A DNA stretch of 64,000 nt from Pseudomonas sp. TH15 (GCF_016651105.1 NZ_JAEKEL010000001.1:4206001-4270000); one strand, 5' to 3'. Shown: positions 35,153 to 44,913, counted from the stretch's first letter. Notes: generated by a model not told the origin, from the sequence alone. A program made the numbers and translations.

Positions 35153-35950
35153 TTAAAGCGACGCTGACGCGAGTTCGGCCCTGGGCGAGGTGCCCGTCAT
35201 CTGGCCAACGAATTCGACGATCAGGTCAAGTGTGTGCTCCGTCTGATCGAGATGCGGAGAGTGTCCGCAATCCATCAGGCAATGCCGGGTGACCACTGCG
35301 GGTATCTTTTGCTCAATGGAATCGAGTTGTGCCAGCGTTCCGTATTCGTCCCGATCGCCCTGCAACACCAAGACAGGGCAATCGATATCGGCCAGGCAAT
35401 GCTCAATATTCCACTCAAGAAAATCATCGGAAGCCCAGACACTGCTCCATCCCTCGAATACGGCTTTGGGGTCGGGATGAAACAGCGCCAGTTGTCGCTC
35501 CAGGCTCCCTTCCAGGAACGAATTTCGTGCGGCGGCAATGCCGCTCAATGTGATCGACTCGACGAACACATGCGGCGCAAACAGCACCAGCCCGGCAACA
35601 GGAAATCTGCTCGCGTGGAGTAACGCGATGGAGGCGCCATCGCTGTGCCCCACCAGCAGTGGGTTGCGTAACTGCAGTTTCGCCAACAGTTCCGGCAATA
35701 CCTGCTGTGCCTCCACATGCATATAGTCTGATCGGCGTGGCAACGCTGCGCGAGACGAATGGCCATAGCCGAAACGGCTGTAAGCGAGCACTCGACGCCC
35801 GGTCATGGCTGCCAGTCGATACGGCACACGTCGCCACATCGCAATGCATCCGAGGCCCTCATGCAGCAGCACTAGCGGAGGACGATCGGCATCACCGCCG
35901 ATCAGCAAATAATCAATGTCACCACCACTTAGCGAGATCGTCGCCATCAT
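35153..35950 (-). CDS. Alpha/beta hydrolase (possible thioesterase of the operon)
   Basis: This 265-residue alpha/beta hydrolase has nucleophile S103 in GHSDG, an acid in LQGDRDEYG near 195-203 and a histidine in MDCGHSPHLDQ. An HEGLG oxyanion motif lies at 30-34. Its start overlaps the exporter stop (ATGATG over TGA). Within a carrier-protein pathway the simplest role is hydrolysis of the finished acyl thioester, but ester or C-C bond hydrolysis is also possible. No membrane or signal segment is seen. Confidence 0.8.
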   Translation of the reverse strand: MMATISLSGGDIDYLLIGGDADRPPLVLLHEGLGCIAMWRRVPYRLAAMTGRRVLAYSRFGYGHSSRAALPRRSDYMHVEAQQVLPELLAKLQLRNPLLVGHSDGASIALLHASRFPVAGLVLFAPHVFVESITLSGIAAARNSFLEGSLERQLALFHPDPKAVFEGWSSVWASDDFLEWNIEHCLADIDCPVLVLQGDRDEYGTLAQLDSIEQKIPAVVTRHCLMDCGHSPHLDQTEHTLDLIVEFVGQMTGTSPRAELASASL

Positions 35951-37155
35951 TCACGCTCTACTGCAATTGCCAAATCCGGCTCCGGCGCTGAACCCAGTGC
36001 CAGCACCGCACGGCTACTGAAAATGGCCATCAGCGTCACTAACCCGCCGAACAAGCCGATGGTTGAAGACATCTCCCATACGGACAACAGCAGGCCCACC
36101 CCGACCACAGGCACAATCAACCCCAGATAGGCCGCGACGAAAAACGCCGAACTGACTTCCGCCATGCGATCGGCAGGCGACAACATCGTCACCAGGCCCA
36201 ACCCGCCACGCAGCACCATGCCCGCGCCCATCCCGCCCAGTACCGCGCCACCGAGAAATAACGTCAGGGAGGTAAATTCAAAGGCCAGCCAGACACTGGC
36301 CAACGCCACGGGCAGCAACAATACACCCACTGGGACAACCCGCCGGGGCGCCATGCGCAACACCAACAACTGGCCGATGGCAGCACTGCAAAACGCCAGG
36401 AATACAATGCTGCCGCTCAACAGAATGCCGCTCTGATGCAACCCGACCGCCAGGAAACGACCAGCCAGCGCGGCGAACAGACCGAGAAAGCTGAAGCCGC
36501 ACAGCACCGACATCGCCACGGCCATAAAGGCCTGCCGCATCTCGCTCGGTATCCGCAGGCGCTGCCACCGCAGCGGCGGACGCGTACCGCCATGGATCAC
36601 CGTTTCCGGCATCCAAGGCAACAGCACCGCGGGCAACAGCATCAACAGCAATACGGCATAACTGGCGTGGAGCGGTTGCGCCGCCTGCTCTGCCACCCAG
36701 CCAGACAATAATGCGCCCAAGCCGAGCCCGCCCATGTTGCTCAAGCTGGCGATCAGCGCCGCGAGTGACCGATTCCCCAGCAATTCGGCCAGATAGGCAG
36801 TGGTGGCGCCCACCATCAACCCGACGGCCATCCCCGATAACAGGCGACCAACGAACAAGCCGACTAACGTGGGCCAGAGCAAAAAGCTCAGCAGGCTCGC
36901 CAGCGTCAATCCGATCCCGATCCCGAGCACCACGCGTCGGCCAAGCAGATCGGACAGTCGGCCAAATATCAGCAGCTTGAACAGTATCGCCAGTGCGTAG
37001 GACGCAAAGACCAACGTCACCCAGAACGGCGACAAGTCCAATTGCCTGGCGTAGAGCGGATACAGAGGCGTCGGCAACGTGCCCACCATCATCACCACTA
37101 ACAACAGATAAGTGCTGAGCCAGACGGCGCGGTTGAATCGGTGCGAAATCCCCAT
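35947..37155 (-). CDS. MFS exporter of the prolyl/PanB operon
   Basis: This 402-residue inner-membrane protein has 12 hydrophobic segments, with GRLSDLLGRRVV between helices 2 and 3 as in DHA1-type exporters. The ATG at 37155 lies 6 bases after the frame-corrected stop of the preceding oxidase gene, and its stop overlaps the hydrolase start by 4 bases. It most likely exports the product of the operon. Confidence 0.82.
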   Translation of the reverse strand: MGISHRFNRAVWLSTYLLLVVMMVGTLPTPLYPLYARQLDLSPFWVTLVFASYALAILFKLLIFGRLSDLLGRRVVLGIGIGLTLASLLSFLLWPTLVGLFVGRLLSGMAVGLMVGATTAYLAELLGNRSLAALIASLSNMGGLGLGALLSGWVAEQAAQPLHASYAVLLLMLLPAVLLPWMPETVIHGGTRPPLRWQRLRIPSEMRQAFMAVAMSVLCGFSFLGLFAALAGRFLAVGLHQSGILLSGSIVFLAFCSAAIGQLLVLRMAPRRVVPVGVLLLPVALASVWLAFEFTSLTLFLGGAVLGGMGAGMVLRGGLGLVTMLSPADRMAEVSSAFFVAAYLGLIVPVVGVGLLLSVWEMSSTIGLFGGLVTLMAIFSSRAVLALGSAPEPDLAIAVERE

Positions 37156-38342
37156 GAACCGTTACCAGTCAATCTGTCGTGTATCGAACAGATTGACCCC
37201 CAACTGGGCTTTGCCCAAGTACTCCAGACAATCCATCGGTTTGGCTGGCATGACGCTGCAAAAAACGATTCGCGCAGCAATCGTTCCAGTGGCCGACTGC
37301 GATTCAAGGTGCTCGCACCACAGATCTTCACCGCCGCCATGGCCATCTTCGGCGCCAGTTCACCAATGAAGTATTTGGCCGCATGCACAGCGGCATTCGC
37401 CTCGATCGTTCCACGCCGTTCCACAATCAGTGTGCCTGCATGATTGAGCAGCGCGCGTCCGGCGAGCAGCTCAGCTGACAGCCTGCCGACCTCCTGATGG
37501 ATTGCGCTGGATTCGCGCTGGGAAGGCGTGGCGCGCACGCCTTCGGTGATGTGTTGCAGCAACGCAGTGGCGATCCCAAGATAGACGCCGGTATAGCCGG
37601 CAATCATCCAGTGGGGCTCACGTACCAGTTTGAATAAAGACATCCCTTCGACGGCCAGAAACAAACGCTGGCGGCTGAGCAGCACATTCTCGAACGTCAT
37701 GCTGGCGGTCTGGGTGCCGTTCATGGCAAACCCGTCCCACACCTGACCGCACTGCACACCTTCGTCGTGGCGTCCGACCACGAAGTGGCTGATCTCGCTG
37801 TCGCTGTCGTTGCCTTCAGGTTTTGCCGTGACGACGATGTAGTCCGCAGCGCCCGCCAACGACACGAACGACTTGCTGCCGTTGAGCAGAAAGCCGCCGG
37901 CATGCGCCCGATAATGGGTCTGGATACCTCGCAAGCGCGCGCCACTGCCCAGCTCCGACGTCGCCGAGGCGAACATCTTGTTGTGCGCGATCACCTCGTC
38001 GAACACCCAGGCGCGGAAGGCATCCGCTGCCACTGACAGCGTTTTCCCCGCCGACTCGCACAACGAGCCAAGCGCCACGTTGTGCATGTTGAAGCCCAGC
38101 GCCGTCGCCGCGTCATACTGGGCAAGTCGCGCCAGAACCTGGCTGTATTGCAGATAATTCAGACCTGCGCCCCCAGCCTCGCGAGGGATCAGCAAGCCTA
38201 AAAGACCCGAGTCCTTGATCAGTTGATAGCTTTCGCGACTGTCCGATTGCTGGTTATCCACCAACGGCGCCAAGTCGACCAACTGCATACCGATGCAATC
38301 TACCAACGCGAAAATTTCATCGATTTGATCTGGCAAAGCCAT
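37098..38342 (-). CDS. Acyl-CoA dehydrogenase-like oxidase 2 (C-terminus frameshifted)
   Basis: The protein has the acyl-CoA dehydrogenase fold: LLGLLIPREAGGAGLNYLQYSQVLARLAQ (residues 48-76), SATSELGSGA with the flavin/substrate loop, GFLLNGSKSFVSLAGAADYIVVTA, and a helical C-terminal domain with KICGAST. As read, the last 45 or so residues look random and overlap the exporter gene. If the A6 run at 37260-37265 had seven bases, the end would read FFCSVMPAKPMDCLEYLG and stop at 37162, 6 bases before the exporter ATG. The protein would then have about 393 residues. It may oxidise a carrier-bound prolyl or later intermediate. Confidence 0.8.
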   Translation of the reverse strand: MALPDQIDEIFALVDCIGMQLVDLAPLVDNQQSDSRESYQLIKDSGLLGLLIPREAGGAGLNYLQYSQVLARLAQYDAATALGFNMHNVALGSLCESAGKTLSVAADAFRAWVFDEVIAHNKMFASATSELGSGARLRGIQTHYRAHAGGFLLNGSKSFVSLAGAADYIVVTAKPEGNDSDSEISHFVVGRHDEGVQCGQVWDGFAMNGTQTASMTFENVLLSRQRLFLAVEGMSLFKLVREPHWMIAGYTGVYLGIATALLQHITEGVRATPSQRESSAIHQEVGRLSAELLAGRALLNHAGTLIVERRGTIEANAAVHAAKYFIGELAPKMAMAAVKICGASTLNRSRPLERLLRESFFAASCQPNRWIVWSTWAKPSWGSICSIHDRLTGNGSWGFRTDSTAPSGSALICC

Positions 38343-38380
38343 AGACGTTGACCTTCTATTTTTTCAGAAGCGCAAAGCGC

Positions 38381-39508
38381 TCAGTTTTCGACGGGCAAAC
38401 CAGCCTGGCGCGCAACGCTGATTCGGAGCAGATCGTTAACCCCCGCATAGGTCATTGAAGCCAGTGGGCTGATGAGATCGATCGCGCGACCGGAATCGCC
38501 AATGTAAGAGCGCACGCCACCCAACTGAGCAGCCAACTGCGACAGCCGCGTAAAGTCTTCGGAAACCGATATCTTGACCATCGCCGCCTCACCGCTCAGT
38601 TGGCGCACCGTCACCCCGGCGTCGAGGCGTCGCGCAATGCCGTAGAGCAGTTTTCGCGAGCGATAGAGGTACAGGCTCATGTCGGCCACGTGCCCCGCCA
38701 CCAGGTGACTGGCGCTCATCGATCGACCGAAGTGCGTGCGCTCCCGGCTCCAGGCGACTGTCTGATCGAGCATCCGGCGCATCGGCCCCAGCGCATACCC
38801 CATCAACAACGCGCGTTCCCACGTGGTGGTCGCGGTCATCACAGAGAAACCCGCGCCCTCGCCGCCCAGCAGGCTGTGCTCCTCCAGCCGCACGCCGTCA
38901 AAGGTCAACACACCCATGGGCACGCCGGGCAACGCGGTCTTGTCCAGCGGAGCACTGCGCACCACGCCTGGCGCCGAGAGGTCAACCAGTGCAACCGACA
39001 AGTCGAAGGGAGATCGGCCCTTGCCGGTACGGACGAACACCAACGCGTGATCCGCCACCGGGGCGGCGGTGATGAAGCGCTTCTCGCCCGTCAATCGATA
39101 GCTACCATCCGCCTGACGTTGCGCCACGGTTTCCATCGACATCGGATCACTGCCGCCATGTGCCTCGGTCAGCGCGTGACACAACACGGTCTCGCCGTCT
39201 TCCAGGCCTGCCAGTTGCCTGCGCTGCTCGGCGTTCAGCCAGGCCTGCATCGGCAATTGCATACCGAACAACTGTGACGCCAGCGCATAGCAAAGGGCTG
39301 GACTGATGCCGCTCAAGCCCAATCCTTCCACCATCGCCAGCTTGTTGGTCACCGTGCCAACCGAGGCGCGTAGCAACCCGGTCCTGGCGGCCAGCAACCA
39401 TTGCTCGCGGAAGGTTTTGCCTGCCAGTTCAGGCAGCAACGCCTGCCCTTGCAGGCAACTCTCCTGCACGGTTTGCTCAACTGTTTTGTCTTCGTTTACG
39501 AACAGCAT
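38381..39508 (-). CDS. Acyl-CoA dehydrogenase-like oxidase 1 (prolyl-carrier dehydrogenase candidate)
   Basis: This 375-residue acyl-CoA dehydrogenase-fold flavoprotein has CHALTEAHGGSDPMSMET near residue 110, GSYRLTGEKRFITAAPVADHALVF, LGGVRSYIGDSGRAIDL and a C-terminal YAGVNDLLRISVARQ. Enzymes such as PltE and PigA oxidise L-prolyl bound to a carrier protein to pyrrole-2-carboxyl. Its place directly after a prolyl-AMP ligase and carrier protein suggests the same step. GAGGG lies upstream of the ATG. Which of the two oxidases in this operon makes the ring double bonds cannot be told by eye. Confidence 0.82.
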   Translation of the reverse strand: MLFVNEDKTVEQTVQESCLQGQALLPELAGKTFREQWLLAARTGLLRASVGTVTNKLAMVEGLGLSGISPALCYALASQLFGMQLPMQAWLNAEQRRQLAGLEDGETVLCHALTEAHGGSDPMSMETVAQRQADGSYRLTGEKRFITAAPVADHALVFVRTGKGRSPFDLSVALVDLSAPGVVRSAPLDKTALPGVPMGVLTFDGVRLEEHSLLGGEGAGFSVMTATTTWERALLMGYALGPMRRMLDQTVAWSRERTHFGRSMSASHLVAGHVADMSLYLYRSRKLLYGIARRLDAGVTVRQLSGEAAMVKISVSEDFTRLSQLAAQLGGVRSYIGDSGRAIDLISPLASMTYAGVNDLLRISVARQAGLPVEN

Positions 39509-39537
39509 GACTCGCCCTCTCTGTTATCTGCACAGAC

Positions 39538-39798
39538 TCAAGCGAGTTCGACCCGGTTGGCTTCAATCACGGCCCACAACGTGGCCGGCGTGCGAAACGA
39601 AGCGGCGATGACTTTTTCTTCCGGAAACGCGATGCCGAACTTTCTCTCGACGTCGGTGACGATGGAGATGATTGTCAGAGAGTCCAGCCAGCCCTCCTCC
39701 AACAGAGCCGTGTCGGGCAACACGGTAAGGTTTTCACCTTGGTATTGGGTCAGCAGATTTGCCTGGATCAGCAAGCACAGCGCTTCAATGTTATTCAT
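39538..39798 (-). CDS. Acyl/peptidyl carrier protein
   Basis: This 86-residue free-standing carrier protein has the phosphopantetheine site S40 in GWLDSLTI, preceded by ALLEEG and followed by helix 3. The serine would carry a 4'-phosphopantetheine arm that holds the prolyl thioester. Its start overlaps the ligase stop by 8 bases (ATGAATAA), ensuring coupled translation of ligase and carrier. It is the equivalent of PltL or PigG in pyrrole-forming systems. Confidence 0.88.
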   Translation of the reverse strand: MNNIEALCLLIQANLLTQYQGENLTVLPDTALLEEGWLDSLTIISIVTDVERKFGIAFPEEKVIAASFRTPATLWAVIEANRVELA

Positions 39799-41326
39799 TG
39801 CCTATCTCTTCCATGTTTACGCTCAACATGCCCAAAGCACGTCGATCTATTTTGCCGTTGGCCGTCGCGGGCAGCTTTCGCGCCATACGAATGCCATCCG
39901 GTTGCATCCTTTTGGGTAATGCACTGTTCAAGCCGCGAAGAATGTCTGCGCGACTGGCACCGGCACTCACCGCATGTACCCAGATTTCGGCCTCCGGCGT
40001 TGTGCCTTGGCGAACCACGACCGCCGCCGTTTCAATGCCGGGCAACGCCAGTACCGCACTTTCGATGTCGAGCAGATCGATACGGTGACCGCGGCGCTTG
40101 ACCTGATGATCACGGCGGCCCTGCAAATGAAAACGACCATCGGCCGCCTGATAGCCGATGTCGCCCGTGCCGTAGGCCAGCCTTTGCACGCCATCGCGGA
40201 AATACACACTCCTGCGGGCATCGCGGCAGATGCCGTCGACCAGATAACCGGCGAACACCGTTGGGCCGGCGACGAAAATCTCACCCTGCGCAGCCGCGCG
40301 ACCGTCCTCGCCGATAATCTCGACGTCCACACCCTCGATTGCCCAGCCGATTGACGGTAAAAGCGTGTCGACCCCCGCCAGGCTCACCTGTTCTGCGGTA
40401 CACACATTGGTCTCGGTGGGGCCATACAGGTTGTAAAACGGCAAGTCGGGGAATGCCGTCAGATAGCGTGCCAGCAGCTGTGGCGGGAACGGTTCACCGG
40501 CGTACAACGCAGCGCGCAGAGCCGAGGGCCGCGCCTGCTCGATTGCGCCCTGCTGCAACAGCATCTGATACAAGGTGGGGACGGCGTAGAACACCGAGAT
40601 ACGCTGTTCATCCAGCCAACGCGTCACATCGCGAGGAAACATCTTCAAGAAGTCTGGCATCAGGCAAAGACAGGCTCCCGCCAGTGCGGTCGAGAACAGG
40701 TCGAAGGTCGTCAGATCGAAGGTGAGTGCCGCTTGTGAGCCCACCCGATCCTCGCAACTCAGAACCACCGTACGGGCTGCCCAGGCAGAAAAATGCAAGA
40801 CGTTGGCGTGGGTCAGGCACACGCCCTTGGGCCAACCCGTACTGCCCGAGGTAAACAAGACATAACCGCCCTCGTCCCCGGCATGTCGTTGCGGTTGCCC
40901 TGGCAAGGGAAACAGCAATAGCCCGTCCACTGTGCGAACATCGCCAGCCTGACCATGCATGGCAACCACCCTGGCCGCTGCGGCCTGGCTTGCCGCCGTT
41001 GCCAGCAAAAAATCCAGGTCGGCGTTGGCCAACATGCGTGCGCCCCGTTCCGCGGGGTCCTTGATATCCATCGGAGCAACTAATGCGCCCAGCCTCAATG
41101 CGGCATAAATGGCCACAACAGCGCTTGCACTTTTGGCGATATAAATGCCTATTCGATCGCCCGGCTGAACGCCTTGCGCCCGCAGCAACTCACATAACTT
41201 ATTAACTGTTTCGTTAAGTTGTTCGTAGCTGAATGTGCCATCTTGCGCTTCCAGTGCCGAGCTCTGCGGATAACGCTGTGCAGCCGCAACCAGTGCCTGA
41301 TCAAGCCGAATACAATCATTGAACAC
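39791..41326 (-). CDS. L-prolyl-AMP ligase-type adenylation enzyme (PltF/PigI-like)
   Basis: This 511-residue free-standing adenylation enzyme has core motif A3 at 157-168 (LFTSGSTGWPKG), A5 as NLYGPTE at 299-305 and A10 as NGKIDRRAL near the end. Lining up the specificity positions by eye gives D204, L205, F208, Y247, L274, A276, L300, V308, C309 and the A10 lysine, that is DLFYLALVCK. This is one change from the DLLYLALVCK code known for prolyl ligases that feed pyrrole formation. It should activate L-proline with ATP and load it on the adjacent carrier protein. The start codon is GTG, with AGAGG upstream, and it is the first gene of the operon. Confidence 0.87.
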   Translation of the reverse strand: MFNDCIRLDQALVAAAQRYPQSSALEAQDGTFSYEQLNETVNKLCELLRAQGVQPGDRIGIYIAKSASAVVAIYAALRLGALVAPMDIKDPAERGARMLANADLDFLLATAASQAAAARVVAMHGQAGDVRTVDGLLLFPLPGQPQRHAGDEGGYVLFTSGSTGWPKGVCLTHANVLHFSAWAARTVVLSCEDRVGSQAALTFDLTTFDLFSTALAGACLCLMPDFLKMFPRDVTRWLDEQRISVFYAVPTLYQMLLQQGAIEQARPSALRAALYAGEPFPPQLLARYLTAFPDLPFYNLYGPTETNVCTAEQVSLAGVDTLLPSIGWAIEGVDVEIIGEDGRAAAQGEIFVAGPTVFAGYLVDGICRDARRSVYFRDGVQRLAYGTGDIGYQAADGRFHLQGRRDHQVKRRGHRIDLLDIESAVLALPGIETAAVVVRQGTTPEAEIWVHAVSAGASRADILRGLNSALPKRMQPDGIRMARKLPATANGKIDRRALGMLSVNMEEIGNE

Positions 41327-41459
41327 GGTTGGCCTCTACTTCCAAATTGATATGTCCTGTCGTGGCACCAGGGCAATTGGGGTGGCGATAGTAGAAGGAT
41401 TCTTCCAACCAGAGTGAATGAACAATTTTTATAAACACTATGCGGAAATGGCATACAAG

Positions 41460-42356
41460 ATGGATCTGAAAAACTTACGCTACTTCGTCGAAGTGACGGA
41501 GCATGGAAGCTTCTCGAAGGCCTCCCACAATATTCATGTCACGCAACCGGCGCTGAGCAAAGCGGTGCAACAGCTTGAAGAAGAACTGGGCTCGACGCTG
41601 CTGGTGCGCAGCCGTCCAGGCGTGCCATCCCGTTTGACGCCATCGGGTGAAGTGGTTTTCCACCACGCCAAACGCATACTCAGTCGCAGCAAGCAAATGC
41701 TCACCGACGTCAACCTGCTCAATAGTCTCGTCACCGGCGTGCTCAAGCTGGGCCTGCCGCCGTTAGGCAGTACCGATCACATTGCTTTGGTGTTGACCGA
41801 GTTCCGGCAGCGCTTCCCGCAAGTGGAACTGCAGTTGCGCGAACAAGGTGGGCAAGCGCTGGAAGACGCTGTGCGCAAGGGCGAAATAGAACTGGCAATC
41901 AGCCTGCGCCCGGATGACGAGGAGCTCGCGTGGCTGCCGATTTGCGAGGAGCCGCTGGTTGTCGTCCTGCCGCCGCGCCACCCACTTGCCAGCCGCCATC
42001 GGCTGAGTCTGCCCGATCTGGCGCATCACCCATGGGTCCAGTTACAAGGCGCGTCCATCCTCAATCACCGCATCAAACTCTGTTGCCCTGACCTGGACGT
42101 CAGCCGTCTGCAGGTAGCCAAGAGTGACAACCTGGCTTTTTGCCTGTCATTGGTGGCTGCGAATGCGGGCCTGATGGTACTGCCCAGACTATTGGCGCAA
42201 CACCATATACCGCCCGGAGTGGAAATTGTCCCGCTTGAATGCGCCGAACTTCAGTGGCAACTGGTCGCCATCTGGCGCAAGAACTCGCAACTGTCGGTGG
42301 CGGCACAACAATGGCTTGAATTGCTGGCCAATCAAGGGAGCAATAACCTGGAATAA
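41460..42356 (+). CDS. LysR-family regulator, divergent from the prolyl/PanB operon
   Basis: This LysR-type regulator of about 298 residues starts MDLKNLRYFVEVTEHGSFSKASHNIHVTQPALSKAVQQLEEELG and has an effector domain. In-frame ATGs at 41418 and 41448 are also possible; none has a strong ribosome site, and 41460 gives the family start. It is divergent from the ligase gene across a short AT-rich gap, the usual arrangement for a pathway-specific LysR gene and its target operon. A stem-loop follows the stop. Confidence 0.82.
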   Translation: MDLKNLRYFVEVTEHGSFSKASHNIHVTQPALSKAVQQLEEELGSTLLVRSRPGVPSRLTPSGEVVFHHAKRILSRSKQMLTDVNLLNSLVTGVLKLGLPPLGSTDHIALVLTEFRQRFPQVELQLREQGGQALEDAVRKGEIELAISLRPDDEELAWLPICEEPLVVVLPPRHPLASRHRLSLPDLAHHPWVQLQGASILNHRIKLCCPDLDVSRLQVAKSDNLAFCLSLVAANAGLMVLPRLLAQHHIPPGVEIVPLECAELQWQLVAIWRKNSQLSVAAQQWLELLANQGSNNLE

Positions 42357-42471
42357 AGTCGTGATCCAACGATCTGCAGACATTCAGCAAAGTTCGGATT
42401 CGATACTTGAATCACCCATGTTTACTCGTTGTTTTCCAAGAATATAAAAGGACAATAACGATTTCCTGTTT

Positions 42472-42493
42472 GAAAGCCCGTCCCTGGGCTTTC
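42472..42493. terminator. Stem-loop between convergent LysR and TonB-receptor genes
   Basis: GAAAGCCC and GGGCTTTC pair perfectly around a 6-base loop between two converging genes. The T run is short on either strand, so it may act as a bidirectional terminator of moderate strength. Confidence 0.5.
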
Positions 42494-42509
42494 GCTCAAT
42501 TACAGCCAC

Positions 42510-44913
42510 TCAGAAATCCACAGTCGCCGACAACAGATAAGTTCTCGGTGTCGACAGGGTCAACCCCGGTTCACTGTCATCCGAGGCCCCCGCCGAACTC
42601 CAATAACGTTTATCCAGTATGTTCTCGATATTGGCGCGCAAGGTGACGGTTTTCTGATCGACTTTGAACGCGTAACGCGTGCCCACATCGAAGCGCTCCC
42701 ACGAGTCGATCTCCTTCTCGTTGGACTGATCCAGATACTGCGAGCTGGAATAAATCCCGCGCCCGGTCAGCGTCAGTCCCTGCACAGTCGGCACGTCATA
42801 CTCGGCGCCCAGGTTGACGTTGTATTTCGGCGTGGCCGGTGCGCGGTTACCGTCGAAGGTGCCGTTGGTGGTGTTTTTCAACTCACTGTCGATGTACATG
42901 ACCCCGCCGAGCAGGCGGAAACCGTCAAGCGGTTCGCCGAACACGCTCACTTCCACACCGGTGTTTTCGCGCTTGCCGTTCGGACCGAAGACCCGCGTCG
43001 TGGCGTTGGTCTCGTAGGCCGGCTGCTTGATCCGGAACACCGCCGCCGTGACCGCGAACGGACCCGCGTCATATTTGGCACCGACCTCGACCTGCCGGCT
43101 GATGAACGGCGGGAAGATCTCGTCTTCGTTCACCGAGGTCGACGGCGCGATCTTGCCCTGGCTCAGGCCTTCCATGTAGTTGGCGTACAGCGACAGCTTG
43201 TCGGTAGCCTTGAACAGGATGCCACCCGATGGAGAAACCTTTTCCTCGTCGTAGGCGGTGTCGCCTTTGACGTTATCGGTCCAGTCGTCCACCTTCACCC
43301 GCTGCCAGCGGGCACCGAGGGTCAGCAGCACGCGGTCATCGAAGAAGCCCAAGGTGTCGGACAACGCCACGCCGCTGAAGCGGTTTTCGGTGTAGACCTT
43401 CGAGTCCTGTCGGGTGGCGATATTAGGCGTTGGGGTTTCCACCGGATCGTAGAGGTTGCTGGGAGCCGAGGCATAACGGGCGCCGCCGTTTTCGAAGTCC
43501 ATGTAGAAGTAGCTGGCCGCCAGGTTGACTTCATGGCTCACCGAGCCGGTATGGAACCAGTTGCGCACGCCCGCGTTGGCCGTCCGGACATTTTCGTCAC
43601 GGGTGAAGTCACGGGGTTGAACGCTGAAATCGCCCGCATCGTTGGTAACCGTAACGGCATGACGGAGGAAGTCATGATTACTCTTGCGCGCGCCCACACC
43701 GCCATAAAGCATGACCGAATCGCTGACATCGAACTCGCCGTTCACCGTGCCGAAGGTGTCTTTGGTCCGCGCCTTGCTCCAGGGTTGCGCATAGTTGCTG
43801 CGCACTTCGCTGGCATGGGGAACCTGCGCGTTGGCGCCGACTATCACACGTTCCTGCGGGGCATCGGTATCGCGCTCGGTGTGCCCGATGTCCGTCGAGA
43901 GCCGCAGGCGGTCACCACGAAAATCCAGACCCAGCACGGCCATCTCTCGATCGACACTCTGGTGATCCCATTCGGTGTCACCGGACTGCTTCACGCCATT
44001 GAACCGAATACCGAACTTGTCATCTTCACCAAAACGACGGCCGACATCCACGGCACCACCGACCTGGTTGTTGGAGGCGTAGCTGGTGGTGAACGAAGTG
44101 ATGGGCTTGTCGGTGGCGTGCTTGGGCACCACGTTGATCCCTCCCCCGACGCTGCCACGCGGCGAGATGCCGTTGATCAGCTGGCTCGGGCCTTTGAGGA
44201 TGTCGACGCGGTCGGCCATCTCCATGTCGATCGTATACGTCGGCAAGACGCCATAGAGGCCGTTGTAGGAAACATCGCTGTTGAACAGGCTGAGCCCGCG
44301 AATGGTGAACTGCTCATAGCGGCCACCCGCCGGGTTGGTCGCGCGAACCGACGGATCACTGGCGACCAGGTCACCCAAGGTGCGGGCTTGCAGGTTTTTG
44401 ACCGCCTCGCTGGTGTAGGTGGTCATGCTGAACGGCGTTTCCATGAAGTCTTTCGAACCCAGCAAGCCCTGCGAGCCCTTGCGTGCGACCTGGCCACCGG
44501 CAAACGCTTCGCCGTCTGCCGAACCGGTGGCACCGAGAATCGAGGTAGGGGCCAGTTGCAGGCTGCCGCCCTCTGGCGGCAGGAATCAGCGTGTAAGCAT
44601 GATCGCCCAGCGCTTGCAGTTGTAGACCGGAGCCCAGCAACAAGCGGCTGAACCCCTCCTCCACGGCGAACTCACCGGACAATCCGTTGCTGTTGCGGCC
44701 ACTCACCAGCGCCGGATCCACCGACAGATTGACCCCGGCCAACCCGGCAAAACGCGTCAGCGCGGCACTCAAACTGCCGGCGGGCACCTGATAACTGCGC
44801 CGGGCGGCGTCATCGGCCCAACTGGATTGAATCAACACAGGGCTGGCACTCAGGCTCAGCACGAAGCTCAACTGCAACAACGGACGCAAACGACCTGGAA
44901 ATACTGCGGGCAT
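42510..44913 (-). pseudogene. TonB-dependent siderophore receptor with STN signalling domain (frameshifted)
   Basis: The N-terminal frame (from 44913) has a signal peptide ending QSSWAD and a secretin/TonB STN domain (YQVPAGSLSAALTRFAGLAGVNLSVDPALV), which touches the FecR-like anti-sigma protein. The C-terminal frame holds the plug (YEQFTIRGLSLFNSDVSYNGLYG, DRVDILKGPSQLINGISPRGSVGGGINVVPK) and a complete barrel ending SATVDF. The frames meet near 44575-44582. Removing one base there, within a GCCGCC string, would join YTLIPA to PEGGSLQLAPTS. It is preceded by fecR-like and fecI-like genes and is thus a surface-signalling ferric-siderophore receptor. The ligand is unknown. Confidence 0.82.

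Noticed and set aside
34288..42356. Pyoluteorin or prodigiosin cluster
   Set aside because: The prolyl-loading core matches, but there are no polyketide synthase, halogenase or condensing genes.
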